From Bradyrhizobium sp. CCGUVB1N3 (lineage in GTDB: Bacteria > Pseudomonadota > Alphaproteobacteria > Rhizobiales > Xanthobacteraceae), in the NCBI RefSeq assembly GCF_024199925.1, contig NZ_JANADR010000001.1, positions 1,922,001 to 1,986,000 of the forward strand: a stretch of 64,000 nt of DNA, given 5' to 3'. Below the pieces are notes generated by a model. The model saw nothing but the letters and a program-made list of their open reading frames with translations. It ran no database searches and had not been told where the DNA came from. A program made the translations under genes and the position numbers. This document shows positions 1 through 9,301 of the stretch, in pieces. Every line of letters starts with the position of its first letter. Position 1 is the first letter of the stretch.

Positions 1-2536
1 GAAGGGCGCCGACCGCCTGATTCTGGCGACCGACCCCGATCGCGAGGGCGAGGCGATCTCCTGGCACGTGCTGGAGGTGTTGAAAGAGAAGCGCGCGCTG
101 AAGGACCAGAAGATCGAGCGCGTGGTGTTCAACGCCATCACCAAGCAGGCGGTCTCGGAAGCCATGAAGCATCCGCGCCAGATCGACGGCGCGCTGGTCG
201 ACGCCTATATGGCGCGCCGCGCGCTGGATTATCTGGTCGGCTTCACCCTCTCCCCCGTGCTGTGGCGAAAGCTGCCGGGCGCCCGCTCGGCCGGCCGCGT
301 GCAGTCGGTGGCGCTGCGCCTCGTCTGCGACCGCGAGCTCGAGATCGAGAAATTCGTCGCGCGCGAATACTGGTCGCTGATCGCGACCCTGCTGACGCCG
401 CGCGGCGACGCCTTCGAGGCGCGCCTCGTCGGCGCCGACGGCAAGAAGATCCAGCGGCTCGACATCGGCACCGGTGCGGAAGCGGAAGACTTCAAGAAGG
501 CGCTGGAACTGGCCACCTACGCGGTGACCGCGGTCGACGCCAAGCCGGCCCGGCGCAATCCGCAGGCGCCGTTCACGACTTCCACCCTCCAGCAGGAAGC
601 CAGCCGCAAATACGGCTTTGCGCCGGCGCATACGATGCGGATCGCGCAGCGGCTCTATGAGGGCATCGACATCGGCGGCGAGACCACCGGACTCATTACT
701 TATATGCGTACCGACGGCGTGCAGATCGCGCCCGAAGCGATCACCCAGGCGCGCAAGGTGATCGGCGAGGATTACGGCAACGCCTACGTGCCGGACAGCC
801 CCCGCCAGTACCAGGCCAAGGCCAAGAACGCGCAGGAAGCGCATGAGGCGATCCGCCCGACCGACCTCTCCCGCCGTCCCGCCAGCATGGCCCGGAAGCT
901 CGATGCCGATCAGGCCAAGCTCTACGAGCTGATCTGGAAGCGCACCATCGCAAGCCAGATGGAATCGGCTGAGCTGGAGCGCACCACCGTCGACATCACG
1001 GCGAAGGCAGGCTCCCGCACGCTGGAGCTGCGCGCCACCGGCCAAGTCATCAAGTTCGACGGTTTCCTGGCGCTCTACCAGGAGGGCCGCGACGACGAGG
1101 AGGACGAGGACTCCCGCCGCCTGCCCGCGATGAGCGAAGGCGACGCGGTGAAGCGTCAGTCGCTTGCCGTCACCCAGCATTTCACCGAGCCACCGCCGCG
1201 CTTCTCGGAAGCCTCGCTCGTCAAGCGCATGGAAGAGCTCGGCATCGGCCGGCCCTCGACCTATGCCTCGATCCTCCAGGTCCTGAAGGACCGCGGCTAC
1301 GTCAAGCTCGAGAAGAAGCGCCTGCATGGCGAGGACAAGGGCCGCGTCGTGGTTGCGTTCCTGGAGAGCTTTTTCAGCCGCTACGTCGAATACGACTTCA
1401 CCGCCGGTCTGGAGGAGCAGCTCGACCGCATCTCCAACAACGAGATTTCCTGGCAGCAGGTGCTGAAGGATTTTTGGCGCGACTTCATCGGCGCCGTCGA
1501 CGAGATCAAGGATCTGCGCGTCGCGCAGGTGCTGGACGTGCTCGACGAGATGCTCGGGCCGCACATCTATCCGCCCCGCGCCGATGGCGGCGACGTCAGG
1601 CAGTGCCCGAGCTGCGGCAGCGGCAAGCTCAACCTGAAGGCCGGCAAGTTCGGCGCCTTCGTCGGATGCTCCAACTATCCGGAATGCCGCTACACCCGCC
1701 AGCTCGCCGCCGACGGTGAAGCGAGCGCCGACCGCTCCCTCGGTCAGGATCCCGACACCGGCTTCGAGGTCTGGGTCAAGGCCGGCCGCTTCGGGCCCTA
1801 CATCCAGCTCGGCGAGCAGAAGGACTATGCGGAAGGCGAGAAGCCGAAGCGCGCCGGCATCCCGAAAGGCACCTCGCCCGGCGATGTCGACCTCGAGCTT
1901 GCGCTAAAATTGCTGTCGCTGCCGCGCGAGATCGGCAAGCATCCGGAAACCGGCCAGCCGATCACCGCCGGTCTCGGCCGCTTCGGGCCGTTCGTGAAGC
2001 ACGAGAAGACGTATGCCAGCCTGGAGGCCGGCGACGAAGTCTTCGACATCGGCCTCAACCGCGCGGTGACGCTGATCGCGGAAAAGGCGGCCAAGGGACC
2101 GAGCCGGCGCTTCGGCGCCGATCCCGGCAAGGCGATCGGCGATCACCCGACGCTTGGTACGGTCACCGTGAAGGCCGGCCGTTACGGCCCCTACGTCACC
2201 GCCGGCGGCGTCAACGCCACGATCCCGAGCGAGATCGAGAAGGACGCGATCACGCTGCCGCAGGCGATCGCGCTGATCGACGAGCGCGCCGCCAAGGGTG
2301 GCGGCAAGGCCAAAGCAAAGAAGGCGAAGGCGAAAAAGACCAAGGCAAAGACCGCCGAGGGCGAGGACGCGCCCAAGCCAGCAAAGAAACCGGCCGCGAA
2401 AAAAGCCGCGGCCAAGACGAAATCTGAATCAACCAGCAAGGCGCGCGCAGCCGTGTCGTCGACGGCCAAGACGTCGCCGACCAAGGGATCTGCCGCGGCC
2501 AAGGCACCGGCCAAGAAGAGTGCCGGCAAGAATTAG
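1..2536 (+). CDS. topA: DNA topoisomerase I, 5' end cut by window edge
   Basis: Type IA topoisomerase that relaxes negatively supercoiled DNA by transient single-strand cleavage. The reading frame is already open at base 2, so the N-terminus lies outside the window. The first visible codons contain the TOPRIM metal-binding motif DPDREGE. The catalytic tyrosine is in LITYMRTDG, with its codon at 701-703. A four-cysteine zinc ribbon (CPSCG...CSNYPEC) starts near 1603, followed by glycine-rich topoisomerase C-terminal repeats (GRFGPY, GRFGPF, GRYGPY). The protein ends in a long Lys/Ala tail, common in rhizobial TopA and probably DNA-binding. The stop is 7 bases from the rnr start, so the two genes are probably co-transcribed. 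Confidence 0.97.
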   Translation, partial: KGADRLILATDPDREGEAISWHVLEVLKEKRALKDQKIERVVFNAITKQAVSEAMKHPRQIDGALVDAYMARRALDYLVGFTLSPVLWRKLPGARSAGRVQSVALRLVCDRELEIEKFVAREYWSLIATLLTPRGDAFEARLVGADGKKIQRLDIGTGAEAEDFKKALELATYAVTAVDAKPARRNPQAPFTTSTLQQEASRKYGFAPAHTMRIAQRLYEGIDIGGETTGLITYMRTDGVQIAPEAITQARKVIGEDYGNAYVPDSPRQYQAKAKNAQEAHEAIRPTDLSRRPASMARKLDADQAKLYELIWKRTIASQMESAELERTTVDITAKAGSRTLELRATGQVIKFDGFLALYQEGRDDEEDEDSRRLPAMSEGDAVKRQSLAVTQHFTEPPPRFSEASLVKRMEELGIGRPSTYASILQVLKDRGYVKLEKKRLHGEDKGRVVVAFLESFFSRYVEYDFTAGLEEQLDRISNNEISWQQVLKDFWRDFIGAVDEIKDLRVAQVLDVLDEMLGPHIYPPRADGGDVRQCPSCGSGKLNLKAGKFGAFVGCSNYPECRYTRQLAADGEASADRSLGQDPDTGFEVWVKAGRFGPYIQLGEQKDYAEGEKPKRAGIPKGTSPGDVDLELALKLLSLPREIGKHPETGQPITAGLGRFGPFVKHEKTYASLEAGDEVFDIGLNRAVTLIAEKAAKGPSRRFGADPGKAIGDHPTLGTVTVKAGRYGPYVTAGGVNATIPSEIEKDAITLPQAIALIDERAAKGGGKAKAKKAKAKKTKAKTAEGEDAPKPAKKPAAKKAAAKTKSESTSKARAAVSSTAKTSPTKGSAAAKAPAKKSAGKN

Positions 2537-2543
2537 AGGTTAA

Positions 2544-4892
2544 GTGAAACGTAAGAATGACCTTGGCTTTCCCGATCGGAACGCCATCGTCGCCTTCATC
2601 AAGGCAAATCCAGGAAATGTCGGCACGCGCGAAATAGCGCGCGAGTTCGGCCTGAAGAACGCCGATCGCGTCGAGCTCAAGCGCATGCTGCGCGAGCTTG
2701 CCGACGACGGAATCATCAAGAAAAAGCGCCACACGGTTTCGGAGCCGGACAGCCTGCCGCCGACGCTGCTCGCCGACATCACCGGCCGCGACAGCGATGG
2801 CGAGTTGATCGCCTCCCCCGCAGAGTGGGACGAGGTCGAAAGCGGCGAACCGCCAAAAATCCTCATCGAGATGCCGCGCCGGCCGAAACCGGGCACGGCG
2901 GCCGGCGTCGGCGACCGCGCTTTGCTTCGCATCGAGCGCTCCGACGAGACCGAAGGTCCCGCCTGGCGGGGCCACATCATCAAGGTCATCGACAAGGCGA
3001 AGAGCCGCATCCTCGGCGTCTTCCGCAGCCTGCCCGAGGGCGGCGGACGGCTCGTGCCGGTCGACAAGAAGTTCGCCGACCGCGAACTCAACATTGCGAA
3101 GACCGAGACGCAAGGCGCGCAGGATGGCGACCTCGTCAGCGTCGACATCGTGCGCTCGCGCGGCTTTGGCCTCGCGTCGGGCCGGGTCAAGGAGAAGCTC
3201 GGCTCGGTCAAGTCGGAGAAGGCAATCAGCCTGATCGCGATCTACGCCCACGATATCCCCCTGCAATTCTCCCCCGCTGCGGAGCGCGAGGCAGAAGCGG
3301 CTGAACCGGCGAACCTGAAAGGGCGCGAGGACTGGCGCGACGTCCCGCTCGTCACCATCGATCCGCCCGACGCCAAGGATCACGACGACGCGGTGCATGC
3401 GGAGGCCGATCCGGATCCGAACAACAAGGGCGGCTTCATCGTCAATGTCGCGATTGCGGATGTGAGCTTCTACGTCCGCCCGGGCACTGCGCTCGACCGC
3501 GACGCGATCGACCGCGGCAACTCCGTCTATTTCCCCGACCGCGTCGTGCCGATGCTGCCTGAGCGGATCTCCAACAATCTGTGCTCGCTGGTGCCGGGCG
3601 AGCCGCGCGGCGCCCTCGCCGTGCGGATGGTGATCGGCCCCGACGGCCGCAAGCGCTCGCACTCGTTCCATCGCATCCTGATGCGCTCGGCCGCAAAACT
3701 GCATTATGCGCAGGCGCAGGCAGCGATCGACGGCCGGCCGGACGACACCACCGGCCCCCTGCTCGATCCGATCCTCAAACCCCTTTATGCCGCCTACGCC
3801 TGCGTCAAGCGCGCCCGCGACGAGCGCGATCCGCTCAATCTCGATCTGCCCGAGCGCAAGATCCTGTTGAAGAGCGACGGCACAGTCGATCGCGTCGTCG
3901 TCCCCGAAAGGTTGGACGCGCACCGGCTGATCGAGGAGTTCATGATCCTCGCCAACGTCGCGGCAGCCGAGATGCTGGAGAAGAAGTCGCTGCCGCTGAT
4001 CTATCGCGTGCACGACGAGCCGACGCTGGAAAAGGTCCACGCGCTCCAGGAGTTTCTGGAGACGCTCGACGTGCCCTTTGCCAAGAGCGGTCCGCTACGC
4101 CCGACCCTGTTCAACCGCGTGCTGGCCCAGCTCGAGGGTCACGACTACTACCCGCTGGTGAGCGAGGTGGTGCTGCGCGCGCAGGCGCAAGCCGAATATT
4201 CCGCCGAGAATTACGGCCATTTCGGCCTGAACCTGCGCCGCTACGCGCATTTCACCTCGCCGATCCGCCGCTACGCCGACCTCGTGGTGCATCGCGCGCT
4301 GGTTCGCGCGCTGGGCCTGGGCGAAGGCGCACTGCCCGACAGCGAGACGCCGGAAACCTTAAGCGAAGTCGCCGCGCATATTTCGGTCACGGAGCGGCGC
4401 GCGATGAAGGCCGAGCGCGAGACCGTCGACCGGCTCATTGCGCATCATCTCGCCGATCGCATCGGCGCGACGTTCCAGGGCCGGGTCTCCGGCGTCACGC
4501 GCGCCGGCCTGTTCGTCAAGCTCGACGACACCGGCGCTGACGGCTTGATCCCGATCCGATCCCTCGGCACGGAATATTTCAACTATGACGAGAGCCGCCA
4601 CGCCCTCGTCGGCTCGCGCAGCGGTGCCATGCACCAGCTGGGTGATGTCGTCGACGTCCGTCTGATAGAAGCTGCTCCCATAGCCGGCGCGCTGCGCTTC
4701 GAGCTGCTGTCGGCGGGCGAGAGCACACCGCGCGGCCGCCGGGACTTTCGTCCGCAGCGCAAATCGGCGAAGGCGCGCCCCGGACGCAGTCCCGAGAAGA
4801 AGCGCAAGCCGGAGCGGCAGAAGAAGTCCGGCAAGGGAAAGAAGGGCAAGGGCGCGAAGGGCAAGGGAAAGAACAAGGCATGGAAGCGATGA
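2544..4892 (+). CDS. rnr: Ribonuclease R
   Basis: 3'-5' exoribonuclease of the RNase II/RNB family that degrades structured RNA. GTG start at 2544, with GAGGT just upstream overlapping the end of topA. The N-terminus (about residues 1-70) is a winged-helix-like domain. The RNB catalytic segment shows the Asp cluster DPPDAKDHDD and the downstream HFTSPIRRYADL signature. An S1 RNA-binding domain follows (GRVSGVTRAGLFVKL). The C-terminus is a basic Lys/Gly-rich tail. At 782 residues it has the usual length. Its stop overlaps the next start (ATGA at 4889), indicating translational coupling with the DUF983 gene. Confidence 0.97.
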   Translation: MKRKNDLGFPDRNAIVAFIKANPGNVGTREIAREFGLKNADRVELKRMLRELADDGIIKKKRHTVSEPDSLPPTLLADITGRDSDGELIASPAEWDEVESGEPPKILIEMPRRPKPGTAAGVGDRALLRIERSDETEGPAWRGHIIKVIDKAKSRILGVFRSLPEGGGRLVPVDKKFADRELNIAKTETQGAQDGDLVSVDIVRSRGFGLASGRVKEKLGSVKSEKAISLIAIYAHDIPLQFSPAAEREAEAAEPANLKGREDWRDVPLVTIDPPDAKDHDDAVHAEADPDPNNKGGFIVNVAIADVSFYVRPGTALDRDAIDRGNSVYFPDRVVPMLPERISNNLCSLVPGEPRGALAVRMVIGPDGRKRSHSFHRILMRSAAKLHYAQAQAAIDGRPDDTTGPLLDPILKPLYAAYACVKRARDERDPLNLDLPERKILLKSDGTVDRVVVPERLDAHRLIEEFMILANVAAAEMLEKKSLPLIYRVHDEPTLEKVHALQEFLETLDVPFAKSGPLRPTLFNRVLAQLEGHDYYPLVSEVVLRAQAQAEYSAENYGHFGLNLRRYAHFTSPIRRYADLVVHRALVRALGLGEGALPDSETPETLSEVAAHISVTERRAMKAERETVDRLIAHHLADRIGATFQGRVSGVTRAGLFVKLDDTGADGLIPIRSLGTEYFNYDESRHALVGSRSGAMHQLGDVVDVRLIEAAPIAGALRFELLSAGESTPRGRRDFRPQRKSAKARPGRSPEKKRKPERQKKSGKGKKGKGAKGKGKNKAWKR

Positions 4893-5320
4893 GCACGGCG
4901 CCAAAGATCTGGACGCGCGAGACCGGCCTCACCGAGAAGCGCGACGTCTGGGATGCGATGAAGCGCGGCTTTCGCGGCCGCTGCCCGCGTTGCGGCCGGG
5001 GCAAGCTGTTCCGCGCGTTCCTGAAAACCGCAGACAACTGCTCGGCCTGCGGGCTCGACTTCACGCCGCATCGCGCCGACGACCTGCCGGCCTATCTCGT
5101 GATCGTCATCGTCGGCCATATCGTGGTGCCAACCATCCTCTGGATCGAGACCAACTACACCACGCCGGTCTGGATCAGCTTCGCCGCCTATCTGCCCTTC
5201 ACCTTCGTCGCATCGCTCGCGCTGCTGCAACCGGTGAAGGGCGCCGTGGTCGGCCTGCAATGGGCCCTGCGCATGCACGGCTTTGACGACAATCCGCCGG
5301 ATGGTATTCCGCCGGTGTAG
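4889..5320 (+). CDS. DUF983 family membrane protein
   Basis: Small conserved alphaproteobacterial protein of unknown function. The N-terminal half has two CxxC pairs (CPRCGRGKLF and CSACGLDF) that should form a zinc ribbon. Two hydrophobic segments follow (about residues 60-85 and 90-115), ending in a short cytoplasmic-looking tail. I place the start at the ATG overlapping the rnr stop (ATGA, 4889-4892); an in-frame ATG at 4880 would add three residues. Position directly behind rnr and before a NUDIX gene is the usual rhizobial arrangement. No function can be assigned from sequence. Confidence 0.88.
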   Translation: MSTAPKIWTRETGLTEKRDVWDAMKRGFRGRCPRCGRGKLFRAFLKTADNCSACGLDFTPHRADDLPAYLVIVIVGHIVVPTILWIETNYTTPVWISFAAYLPFTFVASLALLQPVKGAVVGLQWALRMHGFDDNPPDGIPPV

Positions 5321-5396
5321 AGCATGATCCGGACCCGAAGGGCCGCGTTTGCGCAAAGCGTGCAGCGGTTTTCCGATCAGATCATGCTCAAAAAAC
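5319..5396. repeat. Dispersed imperfect palindromic repeat, copy 1
   Basis: Begins AGAGCATGATCCGGA and ends GATCATGCTCAAA, so the outer arms GAGCATGATC and GATCATGCTC are inverted repeats. An AGCGGTTTTCC core lies inside. A second copy of the same family is at 11438-11518. Such elements are abundant between Bradyrhizobium genes. It fills the gap between the DUF983 stop and the true NUDIX start. Confidence 0.8.
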
Positions 5397-5425
5397 AAAA
5401 TGAAGAAAACAGTTCGGGTGAGGAC

Positions 5426-6175
5426 ATGACGGATACGGCGCAGGCGGAGAAAGAAAGGGTTCACGACGAGAAGGAGCCCGATCACCATCCTTATTTTCGG
5501 CCGAAGGATGCTGCCACCCTGATCCTGGTCGATCGCAGCGGCTCCGTTCCAAAAGTGCTGGTCGGCAAGCGCCACGACAAGGTGGTGTTCATGCCCGGCA
5601 AGTTCGTCTTCCCCGGCGGTCGCGTCGACAAGGCCGACTATCGCGTGCCCTGCGCGGCGCCGATCACGCCGGAGCTTCAGGCCAATCTGTTCAAGGGCAG
5701 CCCGAAGACCGAGGCCTCGCGTGCAAAATCGCTGGCGGTCGCCGCGATCCGCGAGGCCTGCGAGGAAACCGGTCTCTGCCTTGGGCGTCAGCATGAGGGC
5801 AAGGCGCCGAAGCTTGACGGCCCCTGGCAACCGTTTGCCGATGCGAGCCTGCTGCCCGATCCCTCCGGCCTGTTTCTGATCGCGCGCGCGATCACACCAC
5901 CCGGCCGCGTCAAGCGCTTCGACACGCGCTTCTTCACCGCGGATGCCTCGGCCATCACCCATCGCGTCGAGGGCGTGGTGCATGCCGATGCCGAGCTGGT
6001 CGAGTTGGTCTGGGTCGAGCTCGGCTCACAGCCCCTCGCCGACCTGCATCCGATGACGCGGAACGTGCTCAACGAGCTGGACAAGCGGCTCGCCACCGGC
6101 CCGCTCCGCCATGACGCCCCGGTGCCGTTCTTCCATTTTTACGGCGGCAAGATGCAGAAGGACATTTTGAGCTGA
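5426..6175 (+). CDS. NUDIX hydrolase
   Basis: Predicted nucleoside-diphosphate-linked-moiety hydrolase. The Nudix box core REACEETGL is present, with the GKFVFPGGRVD segment upstream that normally precedes it. Substrate cannot be told from sequence; the C-terminal part resembles the CoA-pyrophosphatase/ADP-ribose group only loosely. I chose ATG 5426 (GAGGAC upstream) over an in-frame ATG at 5324, because 5324 lies inside a dispersed intergenic repeat. The predicted protein is 249 residues and cytosolic, without a signal peptide. It lies in the same direction as rnr and DUF983 and may share their transcript. Confidence 0.9.
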   Translation: MTDTAQAEKERVHDEKEPDHHPYFRPKDAATLILVDRSGSVPKVLVGKRHDKVVFMPGKFVFPGGRVDKADYRVPCAAPITPELQANLFKGSPKTEASRAKSLAVAAIREACEETGLCLGRQHEGKAPKLDGPWQPFADASLLPDPSGLFLIARAITPPGRVKRFDTRFFTADASAITHRVEGVVHADAELVELVWVELGSQPLADLHPMTRNVLNELDKRLATGPLRHDAPVPFFHFYGGKMQKDILS

Positions 6176-6186
6176 CCTGAGACGGA

Positions 6187-6729
6187 TCACTCGTCCGCGT
6201 CAGGCTCGGTGCCGACATAGTCGCGTGCCGGAAGCTTGAGCTTGCGACCGAGCTCATTGGCAAGCTCGGTCGCGTCTTCGCGCCTGGTGAAGCTCGACAG
6301 CGTGATCGGCGTGGTGCCCTTGTTGCCGCAGAGGTTGACGTCGTACATCGTCAGCTCCGGATCGCAGTCATCGGTGATGCTGATGAGGTGGTAGTCCGAC
6401 AGACTGCGCGAGCTGCGGATATTCAGCGGTCCGAACTGCCTGGTGATGACGACCTGACGCTGTGTGTCGTTCAGAACGATGAAATAGCGGAATGTCAGCA
6501 GGATGAGGCCGGGAATGCCGACCACAAGGCCGAGACCCGTGAAGACCAGCACAGGCCCCCAGTCATCCGCCAGCCGTCCGAATCCAAGCAGGTCCTGTCG
6601 CAGCCCGAGGCCCACGTTCCAAAGCAAATAGGCGCTCGCCGCAAGCAGCGGCAGCGACAACAGCCGGCCGATCCAGGGCATCGGCCGATCGATGCGGATT
6701 GAGCCGTCCACTGCCATTGCGCTGGCCAT
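6187..6729 (-). CDS. Conserved membrane protein, unknown function
   Basis: 180 residues with two predicted transmembrane helices (WIGRLLSLPLLAASAYLLW and VLVFTGLGLVVGIPGLILLT). A soluble C-terminal half of beta-rich, PH-like character follows (FIVLNDTQRQVVITRQFG). Start chosen at 6729 because GAGGAG lies 7 bases upstream; an in-frame GTG at 6744 is possible. It is convergent with the NUDIX gene, with stops 11 bases apart. Not recognised beyond a general resemblance to bacterial PH-domain membrane proteins. Confidence 0.75.
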   Translation of the reverse strand: MASAMAVDGSIRIDRPMPWIGRLLSLPLLAASAYLLWNVGLGLRQDLLGFGRLADDWGPVLVFTGLGLVVGIPGLILLTFRYFIVLNDTQRQVVITRQFGPLNIRSSRSLSDYHLISITDDCDPELTMYDVNLCGNKGTTPITLSSFTRREDATELANELGRKLKLPARDYVGTEPDADE

Positions 6730-6789
6730 TGCCTGTCTCCTCACGGGTCGAAGTCATGGCTTGGTCGGATCAGGATGCCGATCGGTTCG

Positions 6790-6833
6790 ACGGATTCCGG
6801 GCTCGCCGCTCACGCGGCGCCCCGGAATGACGT
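6790..6833. repeat. Short GC-rich inverted repeat
   Basis: ATTCCGGGCTCGC pairs imperfectly with GCGGCGCCCCGGAAT, giving a hairpin of the type found repeatedly between Bradyrhizobium genes. It lies in the 5' region of the flavin monooxygenase gene. Confidence 0.55.
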
Positions 6834-6939
6834 GCTGAGTGTGCATCAAAAAACGGAAAAATCTTCCAGCCTCCAGCGATGGCGGAGCTTCACGCCGCAC
6901 CTATGTCTCTTGCAACGACACCCAACACGGAACGGGGCG

Positions 6940-8265
6940 ATGGCACAACGGCAACTCAAGCTCGGCGCGTTCATGCGCCCGATCTCAATTCACACCGGCG
7001 CCTGGCGCTATCCGGGCGCCTGGCCCGACGCCAATTTCAACTTCGGCCACATCAAGACGCTGATCAGGAAGCTCGAGGCCGGCAAGTTCGACGCCTTCTT
7101 CATGGCCGATCACCTCGCCGTGCTGAACATGCCGATCAATGCACTCAAGCGCAGCCACACGGTGACGTCGTTCGAGCCGTTCACGCTTTTGTCAGCGCTC
7201 TCCGCCGTGACCGAGCGAATCGGCCTGATCGCGACGGGCTCGACCACGTTTGATGAGCCCTATCACGTCGCGCGGCGCTTTGCCTCGCTCGACCACATCA
7301 GCGGCGGTCGCGCGGGCTGGAATATCGTCACCACCTCGAACCCGGACGCGGCGCTGAATTTCGGTCTCGACGACCACATGGAGCACGCCGAGCGCTACAA
7401 GCGCGCGCGAGAATTCTATGACGTCGTTACCGGTCTCTGGGACTCCTTCGCCGACGACGCCTTCGTGCGCGACGTCGAAGACGGCCTGTTCTTCGATCCC
7501 ACGAAGATGCATGTGCTCGACCACCAGGGCAAATATCTGAAGGTACGTGGTCCTCTCAACATCGCCCGCCCCGTTCAGGGCTGGCCGGTGATCGTGCAGG
7601 CCGGCGCGTCCGAGGACGGCAAGCAGCTCGCAGCCGAAACCGCGGAGGCCGTGTTCACCGGCGGCGGCAGCCTTGCCGACGGGCAGAAGCTCTATGCCGA
7701 CATCAAAGGCCGGATGGAGAAGATCGGGCGCGATCCCGAGCACCTGAAGATTTTGCCGGGCGCCTTCGTGGTGGTCGGCGACAGCGTCGATGAGGCCAAG
7801 GAGAAGCGCGCCCTGCTCGACAGCCGCGTGCATTACGACAGCGCCATCGCCTCGCTCTCGGTCATCCTCGGCACCGACGCGAGCGGCTTCGACCCCGATG
7901 GGCCGTTGCCGCCGATCCCTGAGACCAACGCCAGCAAAAGCGGCCGGCAGCGGATGGTCGATCTCGCGGCGCGCGACAAGCTCACCGTGCGCCAGCTCGC
8001 CCAGCGCGTCGGCGGCTATGGCGGGCTCGCCTTCGTCGGTACCGCCAAAACCATCGCCGACCAGATGGAGGAATGGCTCCTCAGCCGCGGCTCCGACGGC
8101 TTCAACATCATGTTCCCGTTCCTGCCCGCAGGCCTCGACGATTTCGTCGACAAGGTCGTCCCGGAACTGCAGAAGCGCGGGATTTTCCGCAAAGAGTATG
8201 AAGGGGCCACTTTGAGGGAGAATCTGGGCCTGCCGCGGCCGAAAAACCGGTTCTTCGCGGGTTAA
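6940..8265 (+). CDS. LLM-class FMN-dependent monooxygenase (NtaA/SnaA/DszA family)
   Basis: Two-component flavin monooxygenase large subunit that would use reduced FMN from a separate reductase to oxidise an organic substrate (aminopolycarboxylate, sulfonate or similar). Characteristic segments are the N-terminal strand KLGAFMRPIS, FDAFFMADHLAVL near residue 50, and ISGGRAGWNIVTTSNPDAA near residue 120, which is the family hallmark. 441 residues matches the family. Start chosen at ATG 6940, where the conserved N-terminus begins; upstream in-frame codons lie in intergenic DNA. No reductase gene is adjacent, so the substrate is unknown. Confidence 0.9.
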   Translation: MAQRQLKLGAFMRPISIHTGAWRYPGAWPDANFNFGHIKTLIRKLEAGKFDAFFMADHLAVLNMPINALKRSHTVTSFEPFTLLSALSAVTERIGLIATGSTTFDEPYHVARRFASLDHISGGRAGWNIVTTSNPDAALNFGLDDHMEHAERYKRAREFYDVVTGLWDSFADDAFVRDVEDGLFFDPTKMHVLDHQGKYLKVRGPLNIARPVQGWPVIVQAGASEDGKQLAAETAEAVFTGGGSLADGQKLYADIKGRMEKIGRDPEHLKILPGAFVVVGDSVDEAKEKRALLDSRVHYDSAIASLSVILGTDASGFDPDGPLPPIPETNASKSGRQRMVDLAARDKLTVRQLAQRVGGYGGLAFVGTAKTIADQMEEWLLSRGSDGFNIMFPFLPAGLDDFVDKVVPELQKRGIFRKEYEGATLRENLGLPRPKNRFFAG

Positions 8266-8301
8266 TCGGGCCGATTTGGGTGCTTTTCGTCCCCTAAAAC
8301 C

Positions 8302-8329
8302 TTGACATCAGGCGGTTTGTGGCTAGGTT
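8302..8329 (+). promoter_or_regulatory. Predicted sigma70-type promoter of rpmG
   Basis: TTGACA at 8302-8307, a 16-base spacer, then TAGGTT at 8324-8329. It sits about 60 bases upstream of the rpmG start, a fitting distance for a housekeeping promoter. Confidence 0.5.
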
Positions 8330-8389
8330 GCCGGCCAACGCGGGCCGTTTGGCCGGCTCCAGATTCCCTTTATTTCAGAGGTCCTGAAC

Positions 8390-8557
8390 ATGGCCAAAGC
8401 GGTCACCATCAAGGTCAAGCTCGTGTCCTCGGCTGACACTGGCTTCTACTACGTCGCCAAGAAGAATTCGCGCACCATGACCGACAAGCTGGTCAAGAAG
8501 AAGTATGACCCGGTCGCGCGCAAGCACGTCGAATTCCGCGAAGCCAAGATCAAGTAA
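8390..8557 (+). CDS. rpmG: 50S ribosomal protein L33
   Basis: 55-residue ribosomal protein of the large subunit. The start [19 protein letters not shown] and the end [10 protein letters not shown] match alphaproteobacterial L33, and the length is exact. It is the cysteine-free form (no CxxC pairs), so it does not need zinc. It has its own promoter-like sequence upstream and a strong terminator 26 bases past the stop, so it is probably a single-gene transcript. In many alphaproteobacteria rpmG lies next to divK-pleD; here those genes are about 18 kb away. Confidence 0.97.
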   Translation: MAKAVTIKVKLVSSADTGFYYVAKKNSRTMTDKLVKKKYDPVARKHVEFREAKIK

Positions 8558-8583
8558 GATCGCGGAACGCTGAGCGACTTAGG

Positions 8584-8608
8584 CGGGGCCCTTCGCGGCC
8601 CCGTTTTT
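8584..8608 (+). terminator. Rho-independent terminator of rpmG
   Basis: Perfect 7-bp stem CGGGGCC/GGCCCCG (8584-8590 with 8597-8603) with a 6-base loop, followed by TTTTT. Confidence 0.9.
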
Positions 8609-8657
8609 ATTTTGCGGCCGTTTTTATTTGCGGCTGTTGGTCGTAGCCTTCACGTCC

Positions 8658-9188
8658 ATGATCGCAACCCTGGACGAGGGAAACGTTGGTGGCTACTCGG
8701 TCGCCTATGGCCGCGACGACACCTATTTCCCCGTCTACGTGACGGCGGCGCTGGCCGCGATCTTCTGCACAGCCGCCCTCCTCACCGGCGCGCTGTATTG
8801 GCTTGTGCTCGCAGCGCTCGCTGCCGGCTTCACCTACTACAACATTCCGCTGCTCGAGACCGGCCGCCCCACGATCGGTGCCAATCAATACGGCATCTTC
8901 ATCCAGGCCTTCGGCCTAGTCCGGTGGCGCGCAATCGAGCGCATCGATCTCGTCGAGATCGCCGAACGCGCGATGACGGTGCACGAGCTGCAAATCGTCC
9001 TCAACGCGCCTTTGACCAGCGCGCTGGTCGCCGACTGGCGCAAGCAGCCGTCCTGGCGCTGGCTGATGCGCCTGCCCTGGCGGATGAGCCACACCAACAT
9101 GGTGCGGATCAATGTCGAGCCGTTCGACCAGCCGCCCGACATGATCCATCGCACGTTCCTGAGGATGTGGCGCTACTACCGCAGCTAG
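8658..9188 (+). CDS. Membrane protein of unknown function; its 3' end is duplicated downstream
   Basis: 176-residue protein with two hydrophobic helices (about residues 22-60, within VYVTAALAAIFCTAALL and YWLVLAALAAGFTYY). A soluble C-terminal domain with conserved Trp/Arg patches follows (WRKQPSWRW, RMWRYYRS). ATG 8658 is taken as start; a TTG at 8628 in frame is the alternative. Not recognised. Its last 60 codons and about 76 bases of downstream DNA recur almost unchanged at 14965-15214. This marks the gene as the left edge of a duplicated or integrated segment. Confidence 0.75.
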   Translation: MIATLDEGNVGGYSVAYGRDDTYFPVYVTAALAAIFCTAALLTGALYWLVLAALAAGFTYYNIPLLETGRPTIGANQYGIFIQAFGLVRWRAIERIDLVEIAERAMTVHELQIVLNAPLTSALVADWRKQPSWRWLMRLPWRMSHTNMVRINVEPFDQPPDMIHRTFLRMWRYYRS

Positions 9189-9264
9189 GCGCGCACGCAT
9201 GGGTCATGTCCGCTTCGCTCCAATAATGACCACTTTTGTGCAGGAGCAGCAAAACGACGCGATG
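9007..9264 (+). repeat. Direct repeat A, copy 1 (intact gene end)
   Basis: Covers the 3' third of the membrane-protein gene plus about 76 bases beyond its stop. The second copy is 14965-15214. The two copies differ at only a few positions by eye and diverge abruptly after GACGCGATGG. Confidence 0.9.
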
Positions 9265-9301
9265 GCCAGGAGCGGACTCAGTGTCCTCAGGAGCATTATG
9301 C

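Noticed and set aside
2250..4040. Long minus-strand open frame (about 596 codons) opposite topA and rnr
   Set aside because: It is the antisense shadow of rnr in GC-rich DNA; the sense frame has full RNase R motifs.
5324..5425. Earlier NUDIX start at 5324
   Set aside because: Those codons lie in a dispersed palindromic repeat also found at 11438; the ribosome site favours 5426.
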